Both the position numbers and the translations under genes were made by a program. A stretch of DNA of 64,000 bases from the NCBI RefSeq assembly GCF_964253085.1, contig NZ_CAXUQH020000001.1, positions 3,100,001 through 3,164,000 of the forward strand, read 5' to 3'. The stretch is from Paenibacillus_E sp964253085. GTDB lineage: Bacteria > Bacillota > Bacilli > Paenibacillales > NBRC-103111. Each line of letters begins with the position of its first letter. Position 1 is the first letter of the stretch. Positions 35,191 through 44,894 of the stretch are shown here, piece by piece. The notes below the pieces were generated by a model, which saw nothing but the letters and a program-made list of their open reading frames with translations, made no database searches and was not told where the DNA came from.

Positions 35191-35610
35191 TTAAAACGTA
35201 CAGTTGAACTTATTCAGCAACTCACCGAACCTTTGTTGATCTTCTATAGTCCAATCTTGAAGATGCTTCGTTAAATATTCCAAGCGAGCTTGCTTGTTCA
35301 AAGCCAATTCCGCTGTTCCGCTATCCGTGAGCTGCATGGAGTAGGCGCGGCCATCTTGTGGATCTGGGATTCGATAGAGGTAGCCTTTTTGTTCCAGAGC
35401 AGCTGTTTGTCTGCTAATTGTTGACATATCGAGATGGAATTCCTCCGCTAAAGCTTTCACGCCGGCGGATCCATGTGTCGAAATCTGATGCAGCAATAGA
35501 TAAGCAGCACGATCCAAATTGCCGACTTTTTTATTTGTAGTTGCAGCGATAAAGCGGCGAATAAAGATGCCTAATTCAACTTCAATGGTTTCAACGGGAT
35601 TTTTTGTCAT
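35191..35610 (-). CDS. MarR-family regulator
   Basis: A 139-residue winged-helix regulator. The DNA-binding part is residues ~35-105 ('GVKALAEEFHLDMSTISRQTAALEQKGYLYRIPDPQDGRAY'-type pattern: recognition helix, then a wing with DPQDGR). Terminal helices form the dimer interface. The start is ATG 35610 with AGAGG 9 nt upstream. It has no divergent or operon partner beyond the CBS gene 207 bp away on the other strand, so the target is not evident. Confidence 0.9.
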   Translation of the reverse strand: MTKNPVETIEVELGIFIRRFIAATTNKKVGNLDRAAYLLLHQISTHGSAGVKALAEEFHLDMSTISRQTAALEQKGYLYRIPDPQDGRAYSMQLTDSGTAELALNKQARLEYLTKHLQDWTIEDQQRFGELLNKFNCTF

Positions 35611-35817
35611 TATAGTAGACCTCTTTGTTAGGTGTTTGCAATCTTTTATGGTTGTATCGTAACATACACCGCTTTATTTGAATATCTTCCAAAGTAGGGG
35701 TGATCGACTTTCTCTAAATGATTGACTTCATCCGACATAGTTGTATAATGCAAGTATATAGTGTCATCATACTTCTTGTTTGAATAGAAGGCAACAGTAG
35801 ACGGGAGAGGGCACAAT

Positions 35818-36273
35818 TTGAAGGCTAAAGAAATTATGGTCAGTCAGGTTTTTAAAGTGAAAGAAGATGATACGGTTCGCGCGGTTATTGAGAAGTTCCT
35901 CATGCACCGAATAAGCGGACTTCCTGTTGTTAATTATCGGAATGAAGTTGTGGCCTACATTAGTGATGGGGATATTATGCGATATATCGGCAAGCATGAT
36001 GATTATATATTTGGTTCGTATCTCTACACGGCTGTGATCAAAGGCGATAATGATGAATTTCAAGATCGCGTGCGCAACTTGCTTCCTTTGAATGTGATGA
36101 AAATAGCACAGAAGAAGGTGATTGCTGTAGATGCAGAAGAGGATATTGAGCAAATCGCAGCTATTTTGGGGAAAAGACGAATAAAAAAACTACCCGTTCT
36201 AAGAAGAGGCGTATTGGTAGGCATCATTAGCAGGGGAGATGTGATTCGGCATTCGTTTCAGTCCATTTTGTGA
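35818..36273 (+). CDS. CBS-domain pair protein
   Basis: A 151-residue soluble protein made of two CBS domains (residues ~1-60 and ~90-150): 'VKEDDTVRAVIEKFLMHRISGLPVVN', 'VVAYISDGDIMRYI', 'IAAILGKRRIKKLPVLRRGVLVGIISRGDVI'. The start is TTG 35818 behind GGGAGAGGG. CBS pairs bind adenine nucleotides such as AMP or ATP and signal energy state. The following LTA synthase-like gene starts 31 bp later, so the two are probably one transcript. Confidence 0.88.
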   Translation: MKAKEIMVSQVFKVKEDDTVRAVIEKFLMHRISGLPVVNYRNEVVAYISDGDIMRYIGKHDDYIFGSYLYTAVIKGDNDEFQDRVRNLLPLNVMKIAQKKVIAVDAEEDIEQIAAILGKRRIKKLPVLRRGVLVGIISRGDVIRHSFQSIL

Positions 36274-36304
36274 CAAATGTGTGTAAATGAAAGGAGCTAT
36301 CCTT

Positions 36305-38140
36305 ATGTTGGAACGGCTCAGGCATAGATTATTTTTATTTCCATTATTCATTGTGATTAAAATTTATGTAGCATGGATGATTCTATTTGAAACAGGTCCA
36401 TCGGCAAGGATTCTTTTGACAGAAATACCTGCGATATTAATTACGTATTGCGTGGTTGAATATGTTGTGAAAAAGCATAAACTCGCTTGGTATCTCGCGG
36501 TTGACCTGATTATGACCATTTTGTTTTTTGCACTTGTTATTTATTATAAGCATTTTGGCGTTATCGCTACGTATCACGTTTTAACCCAAGCCAAGCAAGT
36601 CGGTGCAGTCCAGAAGAGTATTTTCTCTGTGATTGAGCCCCAGTATCTGTTGTTCTTCTTGGATATTGTGATTGTTGCTTTCTTTGCATTTTTCAAACCG
36701 AAAACAAGAGAATGGAAGCCCCTGAGCTTGAAAATCGTGGCTAGTGTTGCTTGCTTCTCTTTATTACTTTGCGCACTGAGTGTGATTCCTAACCGCAGTT
36801 CTTTCAATGAAAATGTGAAGGCGTCTAAAATGGGCATATTAAATTATGAAATGTATAATCTGCTTTCGCAAAAGAAAGAAGAAATCATTAGCCCGGATCA
36901 AATTACACAGTCGTCCATTGATGCTCTGAAGAATAAAGTTGAGCTTGAAGAACCAATCTTACATGGCGTAGCGAGTGGCAAAAATTTGATTATCATTCAA
37001 ATGGAGTCCTTCCAGAACTTCCTCATCGGTTTGAAAATTGATGGGATCGAAATTACCCCCAACCTGAATCGGTTGGCTGCTTCCAGCTATTATTTCCCGA
37101 AATTTTATCAGCAAATTGGTCAAGGGAATACGTCGGATGCCGAGTTTATCGTGAATACGTCATATTACGTACCGCCGGATGGCGCGGCTACACAAGTCTA
37201 TGGGAAGAAAGATTTACCCAGCCTTCCGAAGCTTCTCCAGAAACAAGGCTACACGACGATGAATTTCCATACGAATGAAGTTGGGTTCTGGAACCGTGAT
37301 GATTTATACCAAGCAATTGGCTACGATCGGTATTATGATAAACAGTTTTTCAAAGATGAGGATGCCTTCTTCTATGGCTCGTCCGATGAAGTGTTATACC
37401 GAAAAACAGCTGAAGAATTAGAAAATTATCAAAATCAAGGAACACCTTTTTACGCACACGTGATTTCTATGAGCTCTCATAACCCGTTCACGATTCCCGA
37501 AGGAAAATATAAAATGACATTGCCTGAGCGGTACGAAGGCACATTTGTAGGAGACTACATTCGCGCAGAGAATTATGCGGACTATGCACTTGGATTGTTT
37601 ATCGAGGATTTGAAGAAGCGGGGAATTTGGGAGAATAGTGTCGTTGTTCTCTATGGGGATCACCGCGGACTTCCCTTATTTTCATTAAAAGCGGATGACA
37701 AACAATTGATGACGGAAATACTAGGTCATGAATATAGCGAAAAAGAACTCATCAATATTCCTCTTATTATTGCATCGGAAGGCGTGACCACACCGCAAGT
37801 GCAAAGTCAGCTTGGTGGTCAAGTTGACATTCTACCTACGGTTGCGAACCTCTTAGGTGTGCCGTTGACCGACTATATTCACTTTGGTCAGGATTTACTT
37901 AACCAAACGGCTTATAACTTATTGCCACAACGTTACTACTTGCCAACAGGCTCATTTGTAAATAGTGAAGAGCTTTTCATGTCGGGTAAAGGGTTCGAGG
38001 ATGGCAGCTATTATACACTTGCCGGTAATGCTACTGAACATCAGTCGGCAACCGTAGATGAATTTAATCATGCGTTAAAGTTACTGCAATTATCGGATAG
38101 TTATGTGTCCCAACTCCCAGATCGAGTGGAGCCTGAATAA
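36305..38140 (+). CDS. LTA synthase-family (LtaS-like) membrane phosphotransferase
   Basis: A 611-residue protein. ATG 36305 follows AAAGGAG by 8 nt; the ATG at 36287 is upstream of that site. Five transmembrane helices lie within residues ~1-165, then an extracellular sulfatase-type domain (~225-540). Metal and catalytic residues are visible: 'IQMESFQ' (Glu), Thr276 in 'QGNTSDAEF', 'YGDHRG' (Asp-His), and 'HVISMSSHNPF'. LtaS polymerises glycerol-phosphate from phosphatidylglycerol onto a glycolipid anchor. Paralogues include primases and stress forms; which this is cannot be told. Confidence 0.9.
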   Translation: MLERLRHRLFLFPLFIVIKIYVAWMILFETGPSARILLTEIPAILITYCVVEYVVKKHKLAWYLAVDLIMTILFFALVIYYKHFGVIATYHVLTQAKQVGAVQKSIFSVIEPQYLLFFLDIVIVAFFAFFKPKTREWKPLSLKIVASVACFSLLLCALSVIPNRSSFNENVKASKMGILNYEMYNLLSQKKEEIISPDQITQSSIDALKNKVELEEPILHGVASGKNLIIIQMESFQNFLIGLKIDGIEITPNLNRLAASSYYFPKFYQQIGQGNTSDAEFIVNTSYYVPPDGAATQVYGKKDLPSLPKLLQKQGYTTMNFHTNEVGFWNRDDLYQAIGYDRYYDKQFFKDEDAFFYGSSDEVLYRKTAEELENYQNQGTPFYAHVISMSSHNPFTIPEGKYKMTLPERYEGTFVGDYIRAENYADYALGLFIEDLKKRGIWENSVVVLYGDHRGLPLFSLKADDKQLMTEILGHEYSEKELINIPLIIASEGVTTPQVQSQLGGQVDILPTVANLLGVPLTDYIHFGQDLLNQTAYNLLPQRYYLPTGSFVNSEELFMSGKGFEDGSYYTLAGNATEHQSATVDEFNHALKLLQLSDSYVSQLPDRVEPE

Positions 38141-38143
38141 TAT

Positions 38144-38177
38144 AAACCGCCCTGCGAATTCTCGCAAGGCGGTTTTC
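38144..38177. terminator. bidirectional terminator between LtaS-like and GNAT genes
   Basis: AAACCGCC-TGCGA / TCGC-AGGCGGTTTT stem, ATTC loop, between convergent genes 54 bp apart. Confidence 0.85.
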
Positions 38178-38194
38178 TGTATACATATTGCTCA

Positions 38195-39181
38195 TCAGCG
38201 TAGCTCGCATACCATTTTATAACTTCCAGGCTCTGCGCGGAAGCCGATCAAATCGCGGTTAATGCGCAGCATAGGAGCGTTCATGGAATCATTGTGTGTT
38301 TTCAAATAAGGCACTCCATAGGCACGAGCGGTTTGCACACCGAGCATTTTTAAGGCGAGTGCAATCCGCCGACCTCGATATTCCGGAAGTACACCGGTAT
38401 ATTCATGATACATGGCACGTGTTTGCTCGTTCTGCTGAAGCGTTACGACACCAATATAGCGTTCGCCATCTTTGGCGATATGGATCCATTCGGGGCGTAC
38501 GCCATTTTGCGCGATACTCCACTTTTTCCATTCTTCGAACCAAGGAAAGTCGCCAGAGTAGCCCGGAATATCCGGATGTGTGATCTTATATAGCTCATGC
38601 AGCTTCCTCTCACTGACTTCCCCAGGTTCATCCGCCAAAGTAATGAACTGGATGCCTGATCGTTCGGCATCTTTGATGGATTCCCCGAGTGTACCGTCAT
38701 CAAAAGCTGCCAAGTCTAGGACGGATTCAAAGGAATGGCGCTCTTTCACGTGATTGCGACGTTCAGCAAAAGCTAAGGACCGCTCGTCACTCTCCTTCAT
38801 ATAGCCAATGAGTCGCGAGGCTTTGACCTGAACAGCCCATTGTCGTAGCGTCTCATACAAGGCATTCCCAACACCGTTACCACGAATTTTCGGGTCAACC
38901 ACGAGGTTATAGATCAGTGCGCCAGGCTCCGTCCATGGAGCGCGCCATGCGATTGCGTATCCGACAATTTGTCCGTGCTCGTCTTCTACAACCCATTTGG
39001 GACGATCCCATCCCATTAACTGTCCTTCTTCATTGTAGTGAAGCTTGCCAGGAGGAATTTTGTCCTCGTCTTCGTTTAGCTGATCTGCTGTTGTTGGTTC
39101 CGACCAGATCAGATTTAGAAGCGGTGCAACCGCTTTAAAATCGTCCGGTTGCTGTAATTTTCGAATAATCCAATTCGGCAC
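38195..39181 (-). CDS. tandem GNAT acetyltransferase
   Basis: A 328-residue protein with two GNAT folds. The first (~1-155) has 'YNLVVDPKIRGNGVGNALYETLRQWA', where RGNGVG is the acetyl-CoA pyrophosphate loop. The second (~165-325) has 'YTGVLPEYRGRRIALALKMLGVQTAR' with RGRRIA. The GTG start at 39181 has GGAGGG 6 nt upstream. The substrate is unknown; double GNAT proteins include mycothiol synthase-like and antibiotic-modifying enzymes, but nothing here points to either. It stands alone. Confidence 0.88.
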   Translation of the reverse strand: MPNWIIRKLQQPDDFKAVAPLLNLIWSEPTTADQLNEDEDKIPPGKLHYNEEGQLMGWDRPKWVVEDEHGQIVGYAIAWRAPWTEPGALIYNLVVDPKIRGNGVGNALYETLRQWAVQVKASRLIGYMKESDERSLAFAERRNHVKERHSFESVLDLAAFDDGTLGESIKDAERSGIQFITLADEPGEVSERKLHELYKITHPDIPGYSGDFPWFEEWKKWSIAQNGVRPEWIHIAKDGERYIGVVTLQQNEQTRAMYHEYTGVLPEYRGRRIALALKMLGVQTARAYGVPYLKTHNDSMNAPMLRINRDLIGFRAEPGSYKMVCELR

Positions 39182-39290
39182 GTTATACCCTCCATCTAGG
39201 TTTAGATTCTCATGTTGTCATTATCACATGCCAAGAGTCGGATCTCATGGTAAAGTCTGGATATAATTAAAGAATCTGAACCCGTGCGTA

Positions 39291-40193
39291 TCACTCTATG
39301 AAAATGGTATAGGCACTCATTCCTTTGAATTTATAGGGCGTGAACCCCACATGTTTCTTAAAGAGTTGGCAGAAGTAGGAGAAGTTACCCAATCCAACAG
39401 CCTCACCAATATCTTGTACGGACATATCTGTCGTACGCAGAAGCCAACACGCTTGTCGGATCCGACGTGCGGTCAAGTACTCTGTTATGGTGCTGCCTAT
39501 GGATTGATGAAAGGTAGCAGATACATGGTTGGGCGTTAGGTGAACCGCAGCTGCGAGCTCATCGAGCTTGAAGGGCTCCATGTAATGTGCTTCAATCCAA
39601 GCGAGCATTCGCTCGGCTGTGGATGAGCTTCTACCTGAAAGATGAGGCACTGAGTCCGATCGTGAATCGCTGGTCTTCTCGGCATCCGAGCGGAGCTGGT
39701 GCAAGAAAGCTGTGAGGAAAAGCAACTGCTCTTCGAGCAGTCGCTCGGGTCCTCGTTCCTTTGCAGCATCCAGTCTAGGCATATAGCTGCGCAGTAAGAC
39801 TTCAAGCTCCGGAAGGCTTTCACTCCGAAATGCCTGCGGCATAAGCGGATCCTTCCATAACTTCATGAGGAACTCGCATAGACTTGGAAAGGCTGAGAGT
39901 GCTGACTCTAGGACAGCGGGTTCAAGAACGAATAGCGAGCGGATGTAACTGTCTTGAGGCAGATTGTGTATCCGGATGCGATGCAGCTGGAACGGTCTAA
40001 AGATGAAAATGGAGCCTGGCGACAGCTCGACAATTTGTTGTTCTATTACGACGATCCCAGTGCCTTCATGTACGACGAGAAGCTCCATACCCTGATGAGC
40101 ATGAAATACTTCTTCGAAGGCAAGTGTTCGATCTTTGAAAAATGATAATTGCACCGGGTGCACGTTTAAGTTCATGTAATTCATCAGCTTCAT
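39291..40193 (-). CDS. AraC-family regulator (partner of second GH2)
   Basis: A 300-residue regulator. The ATG at 40193 is chosen because GAGGAG lies 7 nt before it; the ATG at 40208 overlaps that site. A cupin-type domain covers ~25-100 ('HAHQGMELLVVHEGTGIVVIEQQIVELSPGSIFIFRPFQLH'-type pattern). The last 100 residues carry two HTH motifs ('FKLDELAAAVHLTPNHVSATF' and 'VQDIGEAVGLGNFSYFCQLF'). It is divergent from the GH2 gene across 117 bp and probably controls the GH2-GH88 pair. Confidence 0.88.
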   Translation of the reverse strand: MKLMNYMNLNVHPVQLSFFKDRTLAFEEVFHAHQGMELLVVHEGTGIVVIEQQIVELSPGSIFIFRPFQLHRIRIHNLPQDSYIRSLFVLEPAVLESALSAFPSLCEFLMKLWKDPLMPQAFRSESLPELEVLLRSYMPRLDAAKERGPERLLEEQLLFLTAFLHQLRSDAEKTSDSRSDSVPHLSGRSSSTAERMLAWIEAHYMEPFKLDELAAAVHLTPNHVSATFHQSIGSTITEYLTARRIRQACWLLRTTDMSVQDIGEAVGLGNFSYFCQLFKKHVGFTPYKFKGMSAYTIFIE

Positions 40194-40310
40194 AGGAGGT
40201 CTCCTCATCGTATTCTAACAACATTTTATCATAAGAGGCCTAAACTTTTTCGACCTTTTTTTTGATACGATGTAGACAAGTGAATGCGCAACTAGGAGGA
40301 GACATGTACG

Positions 40311-42827
40311 ATGTTGAAACAACGTTTAAATGAGCAATGGGAGCACTATCGCGGTTCCTTAGGCGGTGTTTGGGAGGTATGGCGTTCAGATAAGCTGCAA
40401 AATCATTATAATGTGCCATGGGAATCGGTTACGCTTCCGCATACGTATAACGGGACTGATGTGATGGATCCCGATCATAAATATTATCAAGGACAAGGCT
40501 GGTATCGGAATAAGCTAGAGGTAAATAACCCTTATCCCAAGGGGAGAACACTTCTGCATTTTGAAGGTGCGGGTCAGCGCACAGAGGTGTACGTCTATAC
40601 CGAAAAGGTGGATTCCCACCTAGGCGGATACGATGAGTTCACGGTAGATATTACGGAAGCAATGGAGCGGGCCAAGGAGATCGAGCGATATGTGGGTCGT
40701 GTGCCTGTAGCTATTGCATGTGATAACAGCCGAGAACTGGAGACGATTCCTTCGGATGCTAGTGATTTCAATCTCTATGGCGGTGTGTATCGTTATCTGA
40801 ACCTCGTCTATGTACCACAGATTTCATTGGCACAGGTGCATGTGGAAACGCAAGTGGACGAAGTTTATGCACAAACAGCTGGAAGCGGGAAAGTAAAGGT
40901 ACGAGCTAAGTTGTATAATCCCGATCAGCTCGCGGAGAATATCAAACTTACGATTGTGCTGAAGCAGCAAGATGGCACAGTTGTTGGCCAAAAGGAGATT
41001 TCCTTACCAGCATGGCAGGATGAGAAGGAGATTGCGGCCTTCGAGGTTGAGAATCCACATCTATGGTCAGTTACAGACCCTTATTTGTTCAACTGCTCCG
41101 TTGCCCTCGAATGTGCGGATGGCGAAACGACAAACCAAGAGCGGTTCGGCTTCCGAACGTTTGAGTTTGTGAAACAAGGTCCGTTTAAGCTGAATGGCGA
41201 ACGACTCTTGCTTCGCGGCACGCATCGACATGAGGATCATGCAGCAGTCGGGGCGGCGATGACAGAGGAAATGCTGCGTGAAGAAATGCAGCTCATCAAG
41301 GAGATGGGCGCGAATTTCATCCGCCTTGGGCATTACCAACAGTCTCGTATTGTGTTGGATCTATGTGATGAGTTGGGCATTCTCGTTTGGGAGGAAATTC
41401 CTTGGTGTCGCGGTGGACTTGGTGGGTCGGAGTATCGTCAACAATGCATCGATATGCTTACGGCGATGATTGGACAGCATTATAATCATCCTTCCGTGAT
41501 TTTATGGGGATTGGGTAATGAGAACGATTGGGAATGCGATTTCGATCATTTTGATCAGCAAGAAATTCGAACTTTCATGAAAGCGTTGCATGATCTGTCG
41601 CATGAGCTGGACCCAAGCCGATTAACAGCGATTCGCCGATGTGAATTTTGCAAGGATATTATCGATGTGTATTCACCTTCCATTTGGGCAGGCTGGTATC
41701 GTGGCGTGTATACCGACTATGAGTCAAGTTGCCAGACGGCGTTTGAGAATGTGGACTCGTTCTTCCATATGGAGTGGGGAGCAGACAATTTGCCAACTCG
41801 GCATGTGGAGCAGCCGTTCACGGGCTTTGCATTTGTGAAGAATACTGATGACGGCGTTACTGACGAGCGTGATGGGGATTATTTATTGACGGGTGGTGAA
41901 CCGCGCGTATCACGTGATGGCGATTGGTCGGAAACGTACTTTTGTGAAATGATTGATTGGTACTTGAAATCGCAGGAGAAGATGGATTGGCTGACGGGTG
42001 CTGCGCAGTGGTCTTTCAAGGATTTTGCAACACCGGTGAGGCCAGATTCCCCGATTCCCTATCTGAACATGAAGGGGATTGTCGAGCGTGATCTGACACC
42101 GAAAGAAGCCTTTTATGTGTTCCAATCTTATTGGTCAGACAAGCCGATGGTTCGTATTTATGGTCATACGATGCCGATTCGCTGGGGAGCTGAAGGAGAG
42201 CGGAAGCTGATTAAAGTGTACTCAAACGCTGAACAAGTTGAGCTTTTTGTTAATGGAAAGAGTTTGGGCGTAAAGCAGCGCGATTCACAAGATTTCCCTT
42301 GCGCGGGTCTACGTTGGGAAACGGAGCTGACCGCGGGTGATTATCATCTGCGAGCGGTAGCCACCTGCAATGGCGAGGTTGTAAGCGACGAGCTGCAATT
42401 TACGTATCAGTCGGACGCGTGGGGTGAACCTGCAGAGATTCAAGTAACGACGGAAACTTTAGAGGATGGACGAGTTTACGTAGAAGTTGGAGCGTATGAT
42501 GCGAAAGGTATCTTTTGTCCCGATGCAGCTAGATTTGTTCGCTTTGGGTTAGCAGGGGATGGGAAGCTGCTCGATAATCTCGGCACAATTCGTGGTTCGA
42601 GGCAGGTTCAGCTTGCCAGTGGTCGTGCGGGAATTTACGTAGATCCTACTGGTGGACTGCCTGCTGGCATGACGGTTACGGATTTCGTCAGTGCAGGTGG
42701 ACCGGCATCATCACTTGTGTCCTTAACACAGGGGAATAGTGCTGTTCAGCGGACATACACATCCGTTGTCAGCGTAGCATGTGAAGGTCTGTCTACGGTA
42801 ACAGCAGTCATAAAAGTTGTGAAGTAA
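40311..42827 (+). CDS. GH2 glycoside hydrolase (beta-galactosidase-like)
   Basis: An 838-residue cytoplasmic enzyme. It has a jelly-roll domain (~1-185), an Ig-like domain (~190-285) and a TIM barrel (~290-610) with 'LGHYQQSRIVLDLCDELGILVWEEIPW' and 'HPSVILWGLGNENDWE' (acid/base Glu404). Glu488 in 'FFHMEWGAD' is the probable nucleophile. Beta domains complete the C-terminus. AGGAGGAG precedes ATG 40311. It is 24 bp upstream of a GH88 gene, so its beta-glycoside substrate may carry unsaturated uronic acid, as produced by polysaccharide lyases. Confidence 0.88.
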   Translation: MLKQRLNEQWEHYRGSLGGVWEVWRSDKLQNHYNVPWESVTLPHTYNGTDVMDPDHKYYQGQGWYRNKLEVNNPYPKGRTLLHFEGAGQRTEVYVYTEKVDSHLGGYDEFTVDITEAMERAKEIERYVGRVPVAIACDNSRELETIPSDASDFNLYGGVYRYLNLVYVPQISLAQVHVETQVDEVYAQTAGSGKVKVRAKLYNPDQLAENIKLTIVLKQQDGTVVGQKEISLPAWQDEKEIAAFEVENPHLWSVTDPYLFNCSVALECADGETTNQERFGFRTFEFVKQGPFKLNGERLLLRGTHRHEDHAAVGAAMTEEMLREEMQLIKEMGANFIRLGHYQQSRIVLDLCDELGILVWEEIPWCRGGLGGSEYRQQCIDMLTAMIGQHYNHPSVILWGLGNENDWECDFDHFDQQEIRTFMKALHDLSHELDPSRLTAIRRCEFCKDIIDVYSPSIWAGWYRGVYTDYESSCQTAFENVDSFFHMEWGADNLPTRHVEQPFTGFAFVKNTDDGVTDERDGDYLLTGGEPRVSRDGDWSETYFCEMIDWYLKSQEKMDWLTGAAQWSFKDFATPVRPDSPIPYLNMKGIVERDLTPKEAFYVFQSYWSDKPMVRIYGHTMPIRWGAEGERKLIKVYSNAEQVELFVNGKSLGVKQRDSQDFPCAGLRWETELTAGDYHLRAVATCNGEVVSDELQFTYQSDAWGEPAEIQVTTETLEDGRVYVEVGAYDAKGIFCPDAARFVRFGLAGDGKLLDNLGTIRGSRQVQLASGRAGIYVDPTGGLPAGMTVTDFVSAGGPASSLVSLTQGNSAVQRTYTSVVSVACEGLSTVTAVIKVVK

Positions 42828-42851
42828 ACCCACTTCGAGGAGGATTATAAG

Positions 42852-44006
42852 ATGAGTGAACTTAAGGATGCAGTAAACTGGCAGAACGCACAGAAGCTTG
42901 GGGACATTTTGCCGGAAGTATGGAAAGAGCTGCAAGTGAAGGTGGATCGCATGATGGAGCAAATCGGAGACAAATCCCCCCACGTTGCTAATGATGACGG
43001 TATCTATGATGATATGCGGATCGATTGGTGGACTGCAGGCTTCTGGCCAGGGATTCTTTGGATTATGCATGAGATGACAGGCAAAGAACACTACAAGGAA
43101 GCAGCTTGGGAGTGGGACGGCAAGTTCGAGCAAAAAAGTATTCAAGATAATAATTTCCATCATGACGTCGGTTTCCAATATTTGCCGACAGCGGTCATTA
43201 AACATAAGTTAACGGGTGATAAAGATGGATTGCGTCGGGGACTGCAAGCAGCCAATTTCCTGGCAGGTCGTTTCAACATTGCAGGTAACTTCCTACGCGC
43301 GTGGAACCAAGATAAGTTAGGTTGGTCGATCGTCGATTCCACGATGAATCTGTCCATTTTATTCTGGGCAGCCGAGATGACAGGGGATCCGCGTTTTGAA
43401 CATATCGGAAGAGCACAAGCCGATACCGTTGTTCAAAAGTTCATCCGTGAAGATGGCTCCGTGAACCATATCTTGAGCTTCGATCCGAAGACAGGCGAGC
43501 TGATTGAGTCGTTTGGCGGCCAAGGTGCCGGCCCGCAATCGGCTTGGAGCCGAGGCGCAGCTTGGGCCCTGCACGGCTTGGCCAATGTGTATCGATTCAC
43601 TGGAGACACCCAGTACTTAAAAGCGGCACAACGCGTGGCGAACTACTTCCTTGCGTGTCTGCCTGAAGATCACGTGGCACACTGGGATTTCCGTGCGGAT
43701 GCGTCGCTGGATAACGAGCCAAGAGATACATCGGCCGCTTCCTGCGCAGCTTCTGGGTTGATTGAACTAGCGGCCTTCCTACCAGCCAACGAAGGTGCCA
43801 TGTATCTCCGTGCTGCGGAACGAATGCTGCTGTCACTTACTGTGAATTATGGTACGTGGGATAAACCAGAACACCAAGCCATTCTACTCGAGGGTACTGG
43901 AAATAAGCCTGCGGGACAGAACGTGAACGTTTCGCTCATTTATGGTGATTACTATTATGTCGAAGCGCTTGCTAAGCTGCTGGGTTGGAAGCAGCGAATA
44001 TTTTAA
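42852..44006 (+). CDS. GH88 unsaturated glucuronyl/galacturonyl hydrolase
   Basis: A 384-residue (alpha/alpha)6-barrel enzyme. 'HHDVGFQYLP' provides Asp105 and 'IVDSTMNLSILFWA' Asp162, matching the two active-site aspartates of the family. 'GQGAGPQSAWSRGAAWALHGLA' and 'DTSAASCAASGLIELA' are further signatures. The family hydrates the delta-4,5 double bond of unsaturated uronic acids left by lyases, releasing them from oligosaccharides. It is cytosolic, with CGAGGAGGATT before ATG. With the upstream GH2 gene it forms a two-step cytoplasmic degradation unit. Confidence 0.92.
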   Translation: MSELKDAVNWQNAQKLGDILPEVWKELQVKVDRMMEQIGDKSPHVANDDGIYDDMRIDWWTAGFWPGILWIMHEMTGKEHYKEAAWEWDGKFEQKSIQDNNFHHDVGFQYLPTAVIKHKLTGDKDGLRRGLQAANFLAGRFNIAGNFLRAWNQDKLGWSIVDSTMNLSILFWAAEMTGDPRFEHIGRAQADTVVQKFIREDGSVNHILSFDPKTGELIESFGGQGAGPQSAWSRGAAWALHGLANVYRFTGDTQYLKAAQRVANYFLACLPEDHVAHWDFRADASLDNEPRDTSAASCAASGLIELAAFLPANEGAMYLRAAERMLLSLTVNYGTWDKPEHQAILLEGTGNKPAGQNVNVSLIYGDYYYVEALAKLLGWKQRIF

Positions 44007-44015
44007 AAATAGGGG

Positions 44016-44058
44016 AAAAGGAGCTAAGCGGGTGGTTGCGCTTAGCTCCTTTTTTGGC
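44016..44058 (+). terminator. terminator of the GH2-GH88 operon (GCTAAG-type hairpin, copy 2)
   Basis: Perfect 15-bp stem AAAAGGAGCTAAGCG / CGCTTAGCTCCTTTT with an 8-nt loop and further T. Nearly the same arms as the hairpin at 11570. Confidence 0.9.
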
Positions 44059-44151
44059 AAAAACACGCTTACAGCCTTTGCATGTTCACTTTATTTTTGA
44101 TCTTCCGAAGGCTTGTCAATATCCTTGCTTGGTTCCACGATTCAGCATAAA

Positions 44152-44194
44152 TAAAAAAGCAGTAGATCAGGAGTTCATCTCCAGTCTGCTGCTT
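44152..44194 (-). terminator. terminator for the minus-strand membrane protein gene
   Basis: Read on the minus strand, AGCAG...AGA...GGAG pairs with CTCC...TCT...CTGCT and ends in CTGCTTTTTT. The gap 44007-44304 holds nothing else I can support. Confidence 0.65.
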
Positions 44195-44304
44195 CTTCCT
44201 TGTTAGATTAGAATTCCTTTCACGTTCGTCATATATGCTGGCAAGGATACTTCGGGCTCGTCTAGTAGTGTCGGATACCATTTTTTTTCATTACAGCGTC
44301 CTAT

Positions 44305-44781
44305 CTACTTTGAACTAGTAAAGTTTACCCTGTGCTTTCTCGCTAGCGCATAGAATCCATAAACAGCAGCAAAAGCGACAAAATAAGAGACGAAAGTCCA
44401 TCCGATCGTCCAACCATGGCTGTATACAACTTTGCCAACGAGATAGGCGATATATTCAAGACCTGTCAGTAGGATCGAAAGTAAAATCAGGACAATCAGA
44501 GGATGCTTCTTCTTTATATCAATCCAGTAGATAGCTATACAGCCTGTCAAGGGATAGAATCCTATGTCAAAAGGGAGTGAAGAAATCGTTTCAACACCTT
44601 CAATTAGTGGTGTAAAATGCCAAAATTTCATATGATATCCAAATACATTAATAAGCAATGAGATAAAGGCAGTGACAGGAAAAATGAGAATGGCAAGGGT
44701 TGGAGCTTTTTTAAACAAGGCAATCCCGAATAACCAGGGAACAACAAAACCTATCAGGATATTTATTAAAATACGGCCCAC
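44305..44781 (-). CDS. CBO0543-like small integral membrane protein
   Basis: A 158-residue protein with four to five hydrophobic helices (about 3-22, 27-48, 70-86, 95-115, 128-150). It resembles the uncharacterised CBO0543 family of spore-former membrane proteins. GTG 44781 is the first start, but AAGGA touches it directly, so initiation slightly downstream is possible. No partner gene or function is evident. Confidence 0.65.
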   Translation of the reverse strand: MGRILINILIGFVVPWLFGIALFKKAPTLAILIFPVTAFISLLINVFGYHMKFWHFTPLIEGVETISSLPFDIGFYPLTGCIAIYWIDIKKKHPLIVLILLSILLTGLEYIAYLVGKVVYSHGWTIGWTFVSYFVAFAAVYGFYALARKHRVNFTSSK

Positions 44782-44894
44782 TCCTTACATAGTAGATACT
44801 ATTAAGTATGACCCGTCTTTTTTGGACTTAAACCCTCTCACAAGAAACTATTAGTTCCCCATATGGTATATTGCAGATGTTACTATGCTTCCTC

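Noticed and set aside
44069..44281. 70-codon open frame on the minus strand downstream of the CBO0543-like gene
   Set aside because: It runs through a clear terminator hairpin (44152-44194), has no good ribosome site and no recognisable motif.
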